64,000 nucleotides of DNA from DTFZ01 sp964510055 (GCA_964510055.1 CAZDZY010000003.1:1-64000), one strand, 5' to 3'; positions 17,340 through 27,087 are shown, numbered from the stretch's first letter. The notes: generated by a model not told the origin, from the sequence alone. Numbers and translations: made by a program.

Positions 17340-19565
17340 CTATATCATACTCTGCGGGTTAATTTCCATACCGAATGCGCAGTCCCTGTAAACCTTTCCG
17401 TCAGAGTACTCATACAATCGTTTCCGAAACTCAGACAGTTTATCATCGTTTAATACCTTTATCAATACCTGCCATCGTGTTTTACCCTTTATTTTCTTTA
17501 CAGGCGCTTCGCTCACATCAAAAAGCAGCACATGTTCCATTATATCAGTATATTCATCCTTTAAACCCTTTGCATATTCCGTGCAAGCCTTTCTTGCCGC
17601 TTCCTCGTCTTTTCCCGCAAATACTATTCTGAAAAAGAACGAATACGGCGGCAGCAGAGCCTGTTTCCGCACAGCCATCTCTTCATCGAAGAACCCTTTA
17701 TAGTTATGCGAATTTGCATATTCTACAGCATAATGATCTGGCGAATATGTCTGAACTATTACTTTCCCGGGATCTTTGCGCCCCGCCCTGCCCGCTACCT
17801 GTTCCAAAAGCGCAAATGTCTTTTCCGGGCTGCGGTAATCGGGTATATGAAGCGAGCTGTCTGCGGAGACTACGCCTACAAGCGATACTTTGTCAAAGTC
17901 GAGCCCTTTTGCTATCATCTGAGTCCCTATCAGTATATCGGCTTTATGCTCCTTAAACTGCTCGTATATTTTAAGGTGAGAGTCCTTGTTTCTGGTGGTA
18001 TCGAGGTCCATACGCAGCACGCGTGCCTGCGGAAACAGTTTTTTTACCTGGTCCTCGACCTGCTGAGTTCCTATACCGAACTGTTTTAAATATTTTTTTC
18101 CGCATGACGGGCACGTATCGCGAAGACTCCTCTTTCTGCCGCAGTAATGGCATATCAGCGCTTCGCAGCTGGAGTGATATGTCATCGATACTTCACATCT
18201 GTCGCAGTATTCAACATATCCGCAGCCCCTGCACATAACGAAAGTCGAATAACCCCTCCTGTTCAAAAACAGCATGATCTGCTTTCCAGCAGATAAAGCG
18301 GTTTTCATTTCGTTGTAGAGCAGGCCCGAAAGGACGGTCCTGTTTCCGCTGACTATCTCTTCGCGCATATCAACGGTTATCATTTCGGGAAGCTTAAGCC
18401 CAAATAGCCTGTTCGGCATTTCTACGAGCTTGTATATTCCGTTTTTAGCTTTTATATAGCTCTCCACCGACGGCGTAGCCGAGGCGAGCAGCAGCGACGA
18501 ACCTTCGATATTCGCGCGCATCCTCGCTATCTCATGCGCCGTATATCGCGGGTGTATGTCTGACCTGTAGCTTGTTTCGTGCTCCTCGTCGATTACTATG
18601 ATACCAGTATTACGCAGCGGAGCGAATATGGCCGACCTTGCACCTATAACGACCCTCGACTCGCCAATGACCATCCGCTTCCACTCGTCATATCTCTCGC
18701 CGGCCGATAATGTAGAATGATATACCGATATATGCTCGCCTATGCGCCTCTCAAACATCGCTACCAGCTGAGGGGTCAGCGATATTTCAGGTACGAGCAC
18801 TATAGCGCTCTCGCCGCGCCCAAGGCAGTCCTGTACAAGTTTTATATATACTTCCGTTTTTCCGCTGCCTGTAACTCCGTGAAGCAGGTATTTGCCCTTT
18901 TCCGCGGATATCGTATGATATGCGTGCAGTTGGTCAAAGCTCAGATCAAACTCCTTTTCGATCTCCTGTGTCCTTTTAGGGCTTCGAAAAGCGTTTATCT
19001 GCTCGGCGGCGAGATAACCCTTCTTTATCAGCGCGTCCCTTGCGGATCCGCTGCCCGGCAGTAATATTTCAAGTTCCTTAGTTTTCATCCTTCCGCGTTC
19101 ATGCATAATGCGAAGCACTTCAAGCTGCCGGGGAGACTTTATCCTGCCTGTACCGGCCGAAAACAAGGCGATCGCTTTATCGTATTCTTCTTCAGGCAGA
19201 GAAAATACTATTTCACGCTCAAATTTATCTTTGACCCTGCCTCCGCGCATCTCAGCCGGAAACATCAACCGTAAACATACCGAAAGCGTCGTATGAAAAT
19301 AACGCTGCATTGTTTCCGCAAGCTTTATCTGACCGGCCGTCAACGCCGGGAAATCAGAAATGACTGATGAGATCGATTTGATATTCCCTTTGAACCCGCA
19401 CTGCTCCGACAGGCCAAGCACATACCCTTCGCGCAAAGAGTCCCCTTTCCCGAACGGGACTTTTACGCGGTATCCTAAATCAAGTTTCATCCCGTCCGGC
19501 ACGCGGTATTCGAATAGCCTGTCCACGTTCGAATGAACGATATCGACGATGACTCGGGCAAACAT
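17340..19565 (-). CDS. priA: Primosomal protein N' (replication restart helicase)
   Basis: PriA loads the replisome at repaired forks. The 741-residue protein has an N-terminal DNA-binding domain, the helicase motif GVTGSGKTEVY, the DEEH box in IVIDEEHETS and four zinc Cys pairs (CRGC, CDRC, CHYC, CPSC). The late motif QVAGRAGR is present. It follows coaBC after three bases and starts with ATG. Confidence 0.97.
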   Translation of the reverse strand: MFARVIVDIVHSNVDRLFEYRVPDGMKLDLGYRVKVPFGKGDSLREGYVLGLSEQCGFKGNIKSISSVISDFPALTAGQIKLAETMQRYFHTTLSVCLRLMFPAEMRGGRVKDKFEREIVFSLPEEEYDKAIALFSAGTGRIKSPRQLEVLRIMHERGRMKTKELEILLPGSGSARDALIKKGYLAAEQINAFRSPKRTQEIEKEFDLSFDQLHAYHTISAEKGKYLLHGVTGSGKTEVYIKLVQDCLGRGESAIVLVPEISLTPQLVAMFERRIGEHISVYHSTLSAGERYDEWKRMVIGESRVVIGARSAIFAPLRNTGIIVIDEEHETSYRSDIHPRYTAHEIARMRANIEGSSLLLASATPSVESYIKAKNGIYKLVEMPNRLFGLKLPEMITVDMREEIVSGNRTVLSGLLYNEMKTALSAGKQIMLFLNRRGYSTFVMCRGCGYVEYCDRCEVSMTYHSSCEALICHYCGRKRSLRDTCPSCGKKYLKQFGIGTQQVEDQVKKLFPQARVLRMDLDTTRNKDSHLKIYEQFKEHKADILIGTQMIAKGLDFDKVSLVGVVSADSSLHIPDYRSPEKTFALLEQVAGRAGRKDPGKVIVQTYSPDHYAVEYANSHNYKGFFDEEMAVRKQALLPPYSFFFRIVFAGKDEEAARKACTEYAKGLKDEYTDIMEHVLLFDVSEAPVKKIKGKTRWQVLIKVLNDDKLSEFRKRLYEYSDGKVYRDCAFGMEINPQSMI

Positions 19566-19568
19566 GGT

Positions 19569-20768
19569 TTACCTCCGTTCAAGTTTCAAATACAGTTCAT
19601 AAGCTTCCTGCACTATGCGCTTCGCGAGAGATTTTTTTGTATCGCTTCCCAGATCGATAACCCTACCGTCCGCAAAAAATAATTTAATGTTGTTGTTTTC
19701 AGAACCAAATCCCTCGTCTTTCCTAGAGACGTCGTTAAGGGCTATCATATCAAGATTCTTTGATTCCAATTTCGAAGCTGCGTTTTGCTCCGTATCCTGC
19801 GTTTCCGCAGCAAAGCCGATAAGTATCCGATCTCTTTTTCTTGCTCCAAGTTCTTTTAAAATATCTGTGGTTTTTATCAAAGAAAGGGTCATATCGCCGC
19901 CCTTTTTTATCTTCTCGGAAGAATAACTTGCGGGTGTGTAGTCCGCGACAGCGGCCGTCATGATTATAATATCCGCGTTTTCAGACAATGGAAGAATGCT
20001 GTCAGCCATCTCTTTTGCCGAAACGACATTTACTACGCTTGCTTTTGCCGGAGGATCTAAGTCCACAGGCCCTGAAACCAGCGTAACGCCGGCGCCCCTG
20101 TCAAGAGCGGCCTGCGCAATCGCGTACCCCATTTTACCCGAAGAATAATTTGACAGATAACGCACTGGGTCTATTGCTTCACGCGTGGGCCCGGCTGAGA
20201 CAATTACATTTATACCATGCATATCGTATAACGAAAGAAACACCTTCTCGATGTAATCTGCTATTTCCAGAGGCTCTTTCATCCTGCCAGTACCCGTATC
20301 GCCGCATGCCAGCATTCCTTCGCCTGTGTCCATGACATGGTATCCCCTGTTTTTCAAAACAGTAATATTGGCTTGAACAGAGGCGTCTTCGTACATTGCG
20401 GTATTCATTGCCGGCACAATAACAACGGGGCACTTTACGGCGAGAAGCGTGGTCGTCAGCATATCATCTGCAATACCCGACGCTATCTTTCCAATGATAT
20501 TTGCGGTAGCGGGCGCAACAATAAACATGTCCGCTTTCTTTGCCAGCGAGACATGTTTTACATCGTATAAGCCGTTTCTTTCAAAGGTATCCGTGACTGC
20601 CTGGTTTCCGGACAGCGTTTCAAACGTCAGCGGTGTTACAAACTCCTGAGCGTTCTTTGTAAGTATCACGCTTACGTCGTAACCTCTTTTTTTAAGAAGG
20701 CTGGTAAGATATGCCGCCTTATATGCCGCTATGCCCCCCGACACGCCCAGGATGACTGTTTTGGGCAT
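19569..20768 (-). CDS. coaBC: Phosphopantothenoylcysteine synthetase/decarboxylase
   Basis: A bifunctional coenzyme A synthesis enzyme. The N-terminal CoaC flavoprotein half shows GVSGGIAAYKA (8-18) and PAMNTAMYE, with the active-site Cys in the ACGDTGTGRM loop. The C-terminal CoaB half shows VSAGPTREAIDPVRYLSNYS and KMGYAIA. The 399-residue length is normal. It lies three bases after rpoZ in the conserved gmk-rpoZ-coaBC-priA order. Confidence 0.97.
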   Translation of the reverse strand: MPKTVILGVSGGIAAYKAAYLTSLLKKRGYDVSVILTKNAQEFVTPLTFETLSGNQAVTDTFERNGLYDVKHVSLAKKADMFIVAPATANIIGKIASGIADDMLTTTLLAVKCPVVIVPAMNTAMYEDASVQANITVLKNRGYHVMDTGEGMLACGDTGTGRMKEPLEIADYIEKVFLSLYDMHGINVIVSAGPTREAIDPVRYLSNYSSGKMGYAIAQAALDRGAGVTLVSGPVDLDPPAKASVVNVVSAKEMADSILPLSENADIIIMTAAVADYTPASYSSEKIKKGGDMTLSLIKTTDILKELGARKRDRILIGFAAETQDTEQNAASKLESKNLDMIALNDVSRKDEGFGSENNNIKLFFADGRVIDLGSDTKKSLAKRIVQEAYELYLKLERR

Positions 20769-20771
20769 CTG

Positions 20772-20972
20772 TCAGACTTCCTCAGAAGCTATATAAGTTA
20801 TCTTGTCGTAATAGATCTCTTTAGCGGCCTGCGAAACGGGGTTCGATTCCTGCGCTTCGGTCAAAGGCTCGGCGCCATCCACAAGCTGCCTTGCCCGTTT
20901 GGCTGATTCTATTACTAAAGTATATCTGCAATCCGCCTTATCTTTAAGTTCGCTTACTCCCGGGTACATCAT
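20772..20972 (-). CDS. rpoZ: DNA-directed RNA polymerase omega subunit
   Basis: A 66-residue subunit that helps fold and hold the beta-prime subunit. The conserved core is CRYTLVIESAKRARQL near residues 15-30. It overlaps gmk by four bases and shares its expression. Two ATGs in a row occur at the start. Either may be used. Confidence 0.93.
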   Translation of the reverse strand: MMYPGVSELKDKADCRYTLVIESAKRARQLVDGAEPLTEAQESNPVSQAAKEIYYDKITYIASEEV

Positions 20973-21583
20973 ATATCTTCACCATTCCTTAAATGTTTAT
21001 ATTTTTCAATGTTTCTTTTAACTCTGAGCTTTTCTGCGCTTATAATACATTCAATGCTGCGGACGACCCTGTCAACATCATCGTTGACTAAAACATAATC
21101 GTATTCGTTCATCTTATGCATTTCTCCGGCAGCCTTGCCGAGCCTCATCTTTATCTGCTTCTCCGTCTCGGTAGCGCGCCGGCGTATCCTCTTCTCAAGC
21201 GCCTCCATCGAAGGAGGTATGAGAAACAGGAAAACGCCGTCCGGGAAACTCTTTTTTACTTTCAGCGCTCCCTGAACGTCTATTTCGAGAAGCACATCGC
21301 GGCCTTCCGACAGTTTTTCCATAACAAAGCTTTTAGGTGTGCCGTACATATTGGAGTAAACGTTGGCATACTCCAAAAACTCTCCCTTTTTTATGAGTTC
21401 TTCAAACTCATCTTTTGTTTTATAATGATAATCGACCCCTTCAAATTCACCCGGCCTTATTCCGCGAGTCGTACATGAAACCGAAAGGACAATGTCCGAT
21501 CTGTGTTTCATAAGCGCGTCGCAGACCGTACCTTTTCCGGCACCGGAAGGGCCGGAAAGGATAATAAGCAACCCCTCACCCAT
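20969..21583 (-). CDS. gmk: Guanylate kinase
   Basis: Gmk phosphorylates GMP to GDP with ATP. The P-loop is GPSGAGKGT (11-19). GMP-binding residues in SCTTRGIRPGE and GVDYHYKT follow. The lid region has RRRATETEKQIKMRLGKA. 204 residues is normal. The ATG has GAGG eight bases before it. It is adjacent to rpoZ, as in most bacteria. Confidence 0.97.
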   Translation of the reverse strand: MGEGLLIILSGPSGAGKGTVCDALMKHRSDIVLSVSCTTRGIRPGEFEGVDYHYKTKDEFEELIKKGEFLEYANVYSNMYGTPKSFVMEKLSEGRDVLLEIDVQGALKVKKSFPDGVFLFLIPPSMEALEKRIRRRATETEKQIKMRLGKAAGEMHKMNEYDYVLVNDDVDRVVRSIECIISAEKLRVKRNIEKYKHLRNGEDI

Positions 21584-21586
21584 CTG

Positions 21587-21847
21587 TTATTCCTCAATAT
21601 CCATATCTTTTTCCGAAAGCCTGTGAGCAACGGTCTCAGGCTGAACCGCGGAAAGGATGACATGATCGCTGTCAGTTATTATGACAGCCCTTGTCCTCCT
21701 GCCGTATGTTGCATCGATAAGATTGCCCTTCTGGCGGGCTTCCTGTATTATGCGTTTTATAGGCGCTGATTCAGGGCTGACTATAGCGATCAGCCTGTTT
21801 GCGGACACTATATTCCCAAAGCCTATGTTTATAAGCCTGATACCCAT
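21587..21847 (-). CDS. remA: Extracellular matrix/DNA-binding regulator RemA (DUF370)
   Basis: RemA is a small ring-forming DNA-binding protein that activates biofilm matrix and osmoprotection genes in B. subtilis. The 86-residue protein has the family pattern LINIGFGNIVSANRLIAIVSPESAPIK, ATYGRRTRAVIITDSDHVILSA. It lies between yicC and gmk, its usual place. In Clostridia its targets are not known to me. Confidence 0.93.
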   Translation of the reverse strand: MGIRLINIGFGNIVSANRLIAIVSPESAPIKRIIQEARQKGNLIDATYGRRTRAVIITDSDHVILSAVQPETVAHRLSEKDMDIEE

Positions 21848-21862
21848 AAACTACCTCCATTA

Positions 21863-22738
21863 TTACTCGATATTCTGTACTTGTTCGCGTATTTTTTCAA
21901 CTATACTTTTTCCATCGATCACGGCGTTTGTAATGTTCATATCCTGAGATTTCGAACCAATAGTATTTAATTCCCTGTTCATCTCCTGCACCATGAAATC
22001 AAGCTTTCTGCCAATTGCGGCCTTATCCGAAACAGCGTTCCTGAATTGTTTTAAATGCGTTCCGAGACGGACTACCTCTTCCGTTATATCCGCCTTATCC
22101 GCCATATATGCAACTTCGGTATTGAATCTCGCCTCGTCCATATCGCCGCCCGCAAGCAGCTCTGAAATGCGCTGTTTTAATTTTTCGGCGTATTCTTTCG
22201 GAACAGTATCTTTTCTTGAATCTATAGACGAGGTGATTTCACTAAGGCTGTCAAGACACTCCAGTATGCTGGTTTTAAGTTCTTCGCCTTCTTTCCTCCT
22301 CATATCGGTAAGCGCGGCGAGCGCCGAATCAAGAGCAATCCTTAAAAGGCCCGATTGTTTCTCTTCATCCTCAGGCGCTTCCTCTATTATAATAGCGTCG
22401 GGTATAGCGATAATATCCGACAGTTTGAGATCGTCCTCGAGCCCTGCCGCATCCGCTGCCTGCCGCGCAGCCGACAGGTAAGAATTGATAAGCCCAACAT
22501 CGGGAACTGCTTTTTTCGTTTCATCGAAAGCAGCGGTATAATTGATAAAAACATCAACACGGCCTCTGTCAAGATTGTCCTTTATCGCCCTGCGGATCAT
22601 CTCTTCCGCGAATCCGAGCGTTCGGGGCATCCTGATATTGATATCGAGGAACCTGTGATTGACTGTTTTTATTTCTATCGTTACTTTTCTGCCGTCAAGT
22701 TCGGCTTCAGCCCTGCCGAAGCCCGTCATGCTGAGCAA
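21863..22738 (-). CDS. yicC: YicC/YloC family endoribonuclease
   Basis: YicC proteins are endoribonucleases with roles in RNA turnover. The 291-residue protein starts LSMTGFGRAE, has VDVFINY and ends with the conserved MVQEMNRELNTIGSK and IREQVQNIE segments. The TTG start (22738) leaves the normal few residues before SMTGFGR, and GGGAG lies seven bases before it. An ATG nine bases later is less likely. It is the first gene of the 14-kb run ending at spoVM. Confidence 0.92.
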   Translation of the reverse strand: MLSMTGFGRAEAELDGRKVTIEIKTVNHRFLDINIRMPRTLGFAEEMIRRAIKDNLDRGRVDVFINYTAAFDETKKAVPDVGLINSYLSAARQAADAAGLEDDLKLSDIIAIPDAIIIEEAPEDEEKQSGLLRIALDSALAALTDMRRKEGEELKTSILECLDSLSEITSSIDSRKDTVPKEYAEKLKQRISELLAGGDMDEARFNTEVAYMADKADITEEVVRLGTHLKQFRNAVSDKAAIGRKLDFMVQEMNRELNTIGSKSQDMNITNAVIDGKSIVEKIREQVQNIE

Positions 22739-22775
22739 TCTGTTTCTCCCGCCTTCTATTCTTAGATAATAAAAG

Positions 22776-22804
22776 ATTATAGCACAATGTACGCAAAAAA
22801 ATAA
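22776..22804 (-). promoter_or_regulatory. Possible promoter of the yicC-to-spoVM run
   Basis: A consensus TATAAT (22781-22776) 38 bases before the yicC start. The hexamer 17 bases upstream (TTATTT) is a poor -35. Confidence 0.45.
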
Positions 22805-22904
22805 GCGATTTCATTAAAAAACTTGAAATTACGCTGTTTTTTCATAAAATGGTTCTGTTTTCTGCCGTTTGCCAGCATATCTCCAAATAATTGTAGCTTA
22901 ATGA

Positions 22905-23876
22905 TCAAATCGAAAACAGCTCGTCGGCTTTAGGAGGATCGAGCGGCATCTTATTCCCATTTTCAAGAATATAAATACCTTTTCCGGTTATTCTGCCGAT
23001 AACGGCAGCGACGATTCCCGCCTTTTTAAGCTCGGTCAGCATATGGTCGGGAGCAGCAGTAGTTATAAGCATGCTTCCGCTCCCGATGAGCCTGTACGGG
23101 TTTATGCCTAAATGAGAGCAGATCTTTTTCGTGATATCGAGTAGAGGTATCTTCTCTGTATAAAGCTCGCACCCGACTCCCGAAGCTTCGCATAACTCGT
23201 AAACGGCGCCGTATACGCCGCCTTCAGTAACGTCATGCATAGCCGTAGCGCCATTGGCTCCGGCGATAACGCCTTCTTTTACGACGCTTATCTTATTCCC
23301 CAGCGTTTCAATAATCTTTTCGTTGTCTTCTGTAATTATATCCTTTAAACTGTCCCTGCGCTCAGTGGCAATGATATAGGTTCCTTCTGTAGCCGCGTAC
23401 CCTGTCATCATTATGCTGTCGCCTGTCTTAGCCCCGCCGCTCTTTATAAGCCGGGAGCTGCTTATCCTGCCAATTACGGTCGTGGAAGCGACTATCCTCG
23501 TAACTGCGTCCGTTACTTCCGTATGGCCGCCTATTATGTCTATGCCCTGCTCGTCCGCTTCGTTTGCAAGGCCGTCAATGACTTTTTCTACTTCTTCTAA
23601 TGTGCTGTGCGGAGGTATAAGCAGCGTAACAAGCGCCGCCTCCGGCTGCGCGCCCGAAGAAGCCACGTCGTTGCATGATATTTTTATAGCAAGCTGACCG
23701 ATATTTTTCGCAGCTCCTGTTATCGGGTCGGTGGACATAACGCACGCTTCGCCGTTAAAATCGAGCGCCGCGCAATCTTCCCCTATTCCCGAACGAAGAA
23801 GCACATCGCGTTTAGCATGCAGCTTCGACAGCACAACGCATTTCAGCTGTTCATTTGTAAGCTTACCTATTCGCAT
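22905..23876 (-). CDS. AIR synthase (PurM/HypE-like) family protein
   Basis: A 323-residue member of the PurM/HypE/ThiL/SelD ATP-binding superfamily. The N-terminal half shows GIGEDCAALDF (about 31-41) and STDPITG, the Asp-rich metal/ATP site. IIGGHTEVT follows and the C-terminal half has the glycine-rich AIRS domain (DVTEGGVYGAVYELCEASG). HypE enzymes end in a PRxC tail. This protein ends KADELFSI, so it is not a normal HypE. The substrate is unknown. It overlaps gatB by ten bases and closes the galU-to-gatB unit. Confidence 0.8.
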   Translation of the reverse strand: MRIGKLTNEQLKCVVLSKLHAKRDVLLRSGIGEDCAALDFNGEACVMSTDPITGAAKNIGQLAIKISCNDVASSGAQPEAALVTLLIPPHSTLEEVEKVIDGLANEADEQGIDIIGGHTEVTDAVTRIVASTTVIGRISSSRLIKSGGAKTGDSIMMTGYAATEGTYIIATERRDSLKDIITEDNEKIIETLGNKISVVKEGVIAGANGATAMHDVTEGGVYGAVYELCEASGVGCELYTEKIPLLDITKKICSHLGINPYRLIGSGSMLITTAAPDHMLTELKKAGIVAAVIGRITGKGIYILENGNKMPLDPPKADELFSI

Positions 23877-25303
23877 GCTTTTTTTAACTCTTCCAGCACA
23901 ATCTCGTTAACTATCTGCGGATTTGCCTGGCCTTTCGTGGCCTTCATTAGCTGTCCTACGAAGAACGTGAGCGCCTTTTGTTTGCCGCCTTTGAAATCGG
24001 CAACAGGCCCCGGATTGTTCGCAATAATGTCTTTGACCATATCGCGTATCTTTCCGGAATCGTTAAGCTGCGAAAGGCCTTTCTTATTAACTATTGCCTC
24101 CGGGTCTTCCCCTGTTTTAAAGACTTCCTCGAATACCGACTTTCCTACGGTGATGTTCACCTTGCCTCCGTCAATAAGTTTGAGCGTCTTTACAAGGTAT
24201 TCAGGCTTAACGGGATTATCCTCAGCCGCATTTCCTTCATCTTTGAGCAGCCTTAATAGATCTGTCATAATAAAATTGCTAAGCTTCTTAGCGTCACCGT
24301 AGCTTTTCAGGCACTCGTCGAAAAAGTCCGCTATCGCCTTTTCGGCAATAAGTACGCCCGCGTCATATTCCGGAAGGCCAAGTTCTTTTATATACCGCTG
24401 CTTTTTAACTGCAGGAAGTTCGGGCAGGCTGTCTATAAATGCCTTTATCTGTTCGTCAGTCAGGACTATTGGAACAAGATCCGGGTCGGGGAAATATCTG
24501 TAATCATGCGCTTCTTCTTTGCTGCGCATGGCGTAGCTTTTACCTTTAGCGTCGTCAAAACGCCTTGTCTCCTGAACTATTTTTCCGCCCTCGCTAATCA
24601 AATCTATCTGCCTTTTGCTTTCAGCTTCTATTGCCCTGTAGACTGCGGAAAAGCTGTTAAGATTTTTCATCTCGGTACGCGTTCCGAGCACGCCGCTTCC
24701 CGCTTCCCTCACTGATATGTTCACGTCGCAGCGCAGCGAGCCCTCCTGCATCTTGCAGTCTGAAACGCCGGTATACTGCATAATGCTCTTAAGCGTTTCA
24801 AGGAACACTTTTGTTTCCTCGGCGCTTCGAAGGTCGGGTTCCGTGACTATTTCTATAAGCGGCACGCCGCAACGGTTATAATCGACAGCAGTACCTGCCC
24901 CGGCTTCATGCAGCAGTTTACCAGCATCCTCTTCCATGTGTATACGGGTTATCCTGACGCGTTTCTCAATAGCCCCGGCCTTTATATCGATGTAACCGCC
25001 TTTGCAGATCGGCAGGTCGAACTGAGATATCTGGTAAGCCTTCGGCAGGTCCGGATAATAGTAGCCTTTTCTGTCCATTTTCGAAAAATTAGCTATGCTG
25101 CAGTTTGTGGCAAGTCCCGCTTTGGCTGCGAATTCGACCGCTTTTTTATTGAGTACGGGAAGAACGCCGGGCATGCCTGTGCATATCGGGCAGCAATGGG
25201 TGTTCGGCTCTCCGCCAAACTTGTTTTCACACGGGCAGAATATCTTTGAGGCAGTGGCAAGCTCAACGTGCACTTCAAGGCCGATGACAGTTTCAAAATC
25301 CAT
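23867..25303 (-). CDS. gatB: Asp-tRNA(Asn)/Glu-tRNA(Gln) amidotransferase subunit B
   Basis: GatB binds the mischarged tRNA and phosphorylates the amino acid for amidation. The 478-residue protein starts VIGLEVHVEL and has a cradle domain with CPICTGMPGVLPVLN (Cys residues possibly binding zinc), then KMDRKGYYYPDLPKAYQISQ. The C-terminal YqeY-like domain ends in QLMKATKGQANPQIVNEI. Start ATG with GGAGG nine bases before. One-base-apart overlap with gatA. Confidence 0.97.
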   Translation of the reverse strand: MDFETVIGLEVHVELATASKIFCPCENKFGGEPNTHCCPICTGMPGVLPVLNKKAVEFAAKAGLATNCSIANFSKMDRKGYYYPDLPKAYQISQFDLPICKGGYIDIKAGAIEKRVRITRIHMEEDAGKLLHEAGAGTAVDYNRCGVPLIEIVTEPDLRSAEETKVFLETLKSIMQYTGVSDCKMQEGSLRCDVNISVREAGSGVLGTRTEMKNLNSFSAVYRAIEAESKRQIDLISEGGKIVQETRRFDDAKGKSYAMRSKEEAHDYRYFPDPDLVPIVLTDEQIKAFIDSLPELPAVKKQRYIKELGLPEYDAGVLIAEKAIADFFDECLKSYGDAKKLSNFIMTDLLRLLKDEGNAAEDNPVKPEYLVKTLKLIDGGKVNITVGKSVFEEVFKTGEDPEAIVNKKGLSQLNDSGKIRDMVKDIIANNPGPVADFKGGKQKALTFFVGQLMKATKGQANPQIVNEIVLEELKKACE

Positions 25304-26772
25304 CAGTTGTCACCTCCCGCAAATGAAGGAGCGCCTATAGAAGGAATAGCCTGTTCAAGAGCGTATGCCGCGCTCAGCAGCGCCTCTTCCCCCATTTGTC
25401 TGCCTATAAGTTGTATCCCTATCGGCAGCCCATGCGTGCTCAGCGCGAAGGGCAGCGATATTGCGGGAAGCCCCGCGATATTTACCGGGACCGTGTATAC
25501 ATCGGTAAGGTACATCTGCATCGGATCGCTCTTCTCTCCGGCCTTAAACGCAGGCGCAGGCGCCGCGGGAGATATTATGAAGTCGTACTTACCGAACAGC
25601 CTGTCAAAATCGCGTTTTATTAGCGTCCTTACTTTAAGCGCTTTTAAGTAATACGCGTCGTAATAGCCTGAACTCAATACATAGTTGCCGAGCATTATGC
25701 GGCGCTTGACTTCAGCGCCGAATCCTTCGCTGCGCGTCTTTATATACATATCGACTATGCCGTCGTATCCTTTCGCGCGAAAGCCGTATTTGACGCCGTC
25801 GTACCGCGAAAGATTAGACGTTGCTTCTGCAGATGAGATTATATAATATGCCGACAGGGCGTAATCGAACGTGGGCAGCGACGTCTCCTCCACCGCAACT
25901 CCAAGTTCTTCAAAAGTTTTAACTGCTGATTCGACAGATTTTTTTACATCGCTGTCAAGCGAGTCGGATAGATATTCTTTTGGCAGACCGGCTTTCATGC
26001 CTTTTACGTCCTTTCCTATAGCCTTTGTATAGTCGGGGTATTCATTATCTACCGACGTTGAATCTCGCCTGTCGTGCCCGCATACGGCGTTAAGCGCCAA
26101 CGCAGAATCTTCTACGCTGCGCGTTATTGGGCCTATCTGGTCAAGCGAGGAAGCGAAGGCGATTAGCCCGTAGCGCGATACCGCGCCGTATGTGGGCTTG
26201 AAGCCGACTACGCCGCAGTAAGACGCCGGCTGCCTTATGCTGCCCCCCGTGTCAGAGCCGAGGGCTAAAGGCGCCATCATTGAGGCTACAGCCGCGGCGC
26301 TTCCCCCTGACGAGCCGCCGGGCACCTTATCCAGATCCCAGGGATTCGCCGTTGTATGAAATGCGCTGTTCTCTGTGGAAGAACCCATAGCAAATTCGTC
26401 AAGATTTGATTTTGCGAGTATTATGATACCTTTGCCTTTGAGCAGCTCGACTGCATGTGCGTCATACGGCGGGACAAAGTTTTCGAGTATCTTCGAAGAA
26501 CACGTGGTCTTTATGCCTTTTGTGCACATATTGTCTTTGATAATGACCGGGATGCCGTCGTATAAGCCAAGAGGCGTTCCTTTAGAGCGCCTGTCGTCCG
26601 ATTCTTTTGCCTCTTTAATCGAAGTCTCCCTGCAAACAAAGTTAAGAGCCTTTATTTTCGGCTCTAATGCATCGATCCTGTTTAAAAGATCAGATACCAG
26701 ATCATAAGACTTGAGCTCTTTTTTAGCTAATGCTTCTGATATCTGCTTTATTGTCATCTCATGTAATCTCAA
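25303..26772 (-). CDS. gatA: Asp-tRNA(Asn)/Glu-tRNA(Gln) amidotransferase subunit A
   Basis: GatA is the glutaminase that makes ammonia for the GatB reaction. The amidase triad Ser-cisSer-Lys is visible: Lys in VIIKDNMCTKG, and the serines in PGGSSGGSAAAVAS and GSDTGGSIRQPAS. The TTG at 26772 (489 residues, RLHEMTIKQ) is chosen over a TTG 18 bases upstream because GAGG lies eight bases before it. The gatC-gatA-gatB order is normal. A complete GatCAB suggests indirect charging of Gln and perhaps Asn tRNA (inference). Confidence 0.96.
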   Translation of the reverse strand: MRLHEMTIKQISEALAKKELKSYDLVSDLLNRIDALEPKIKALNFVCRETSIKEAKESDDRRSKGTPLGLYDGIPVIIKDNMCTKGIKTTCSSKILENFVPPYDAHAVELLKGKGIIILAKSNLDEFAMGSSTENSAFHTTANPWDLDKVPGGSSGGSAAAVASMMAPLALGSDTGGSIRQPASYCGVVGFKPTYGAVSRYGLIAFASSLDQIGPITRSVEDSALALNAVCGHDRRDSTSVDNEYPDYTKAIGKDVKGMKAGLPKEYLSDSLDSDVKKSVESAVKTFEELGVAVEETSLPTFDYALSAYYIISSAEATSNLSRYDGVKYGFRAKGYDGIVDMYIKTRSEGFGAEVKRRIMLGNYVLSSGYYDAYYLKALKVRTLIKRDFDRLFGKYDFIISPAAPAPAFKAGEKSDPMQMYLTDVYTVPVNIAGLPAISLPFALSTHGLPIGIQLIGRQMGEEALLSAAYALEQAIPSIGAPSFAGGDN

Positions 26773-26782
26773 TACCGATACC

Positions 26783-27070
26783 TCACTCAACTACCTTTGG
26801 AACTATAAAACAACCGTTATCTCTTTGGGGCGCATTTGACGTCAATAGCTCGTTATCTATGCTTACACCGGCGACGTCCTCCCTTAAGACGTTAGAAATG
26901 CCCTGTATATGCGCTGTAGGCGGTACGCCTTGTGTGTCGAGCTCTCCAAGTTTTTTCGCTGTTATGAGTATTGCTTCGAGATGGCGCTGATACTCTTTTT
27001 TTTCGTCTTCGGTGAAACTAAGCCTTGACAGCGCGGCTATTCTTTCCACCTCGGAAATCGGGACAAGCAT
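26783..27070 (-). CDS. gatC: Asp-tRNA(Asn)/Glu-tRNA(Gln) amidotransferase subunit C
   Basis: A 95-residue belt-like subunit that holds GatA and GatB together. The family pattern EVERIAALSRLSFTEDE near the N-terminus and a C-terminal region with LREDVAG are seen. It lies ten bases before the chosen gatA start. Confidence 0.95.
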   Translation of the reverse strand: MLVPISEVERIAALSRLSFTEDEKKEYQRHLEAILITAKKLGELDTQGVPPTAHIQGISNVLREDVAGVSIDNELLTSNAPQRDNGCFIVPKVVE

Positions 27071-27087
27071 TAATCAATTTCCTCCGT

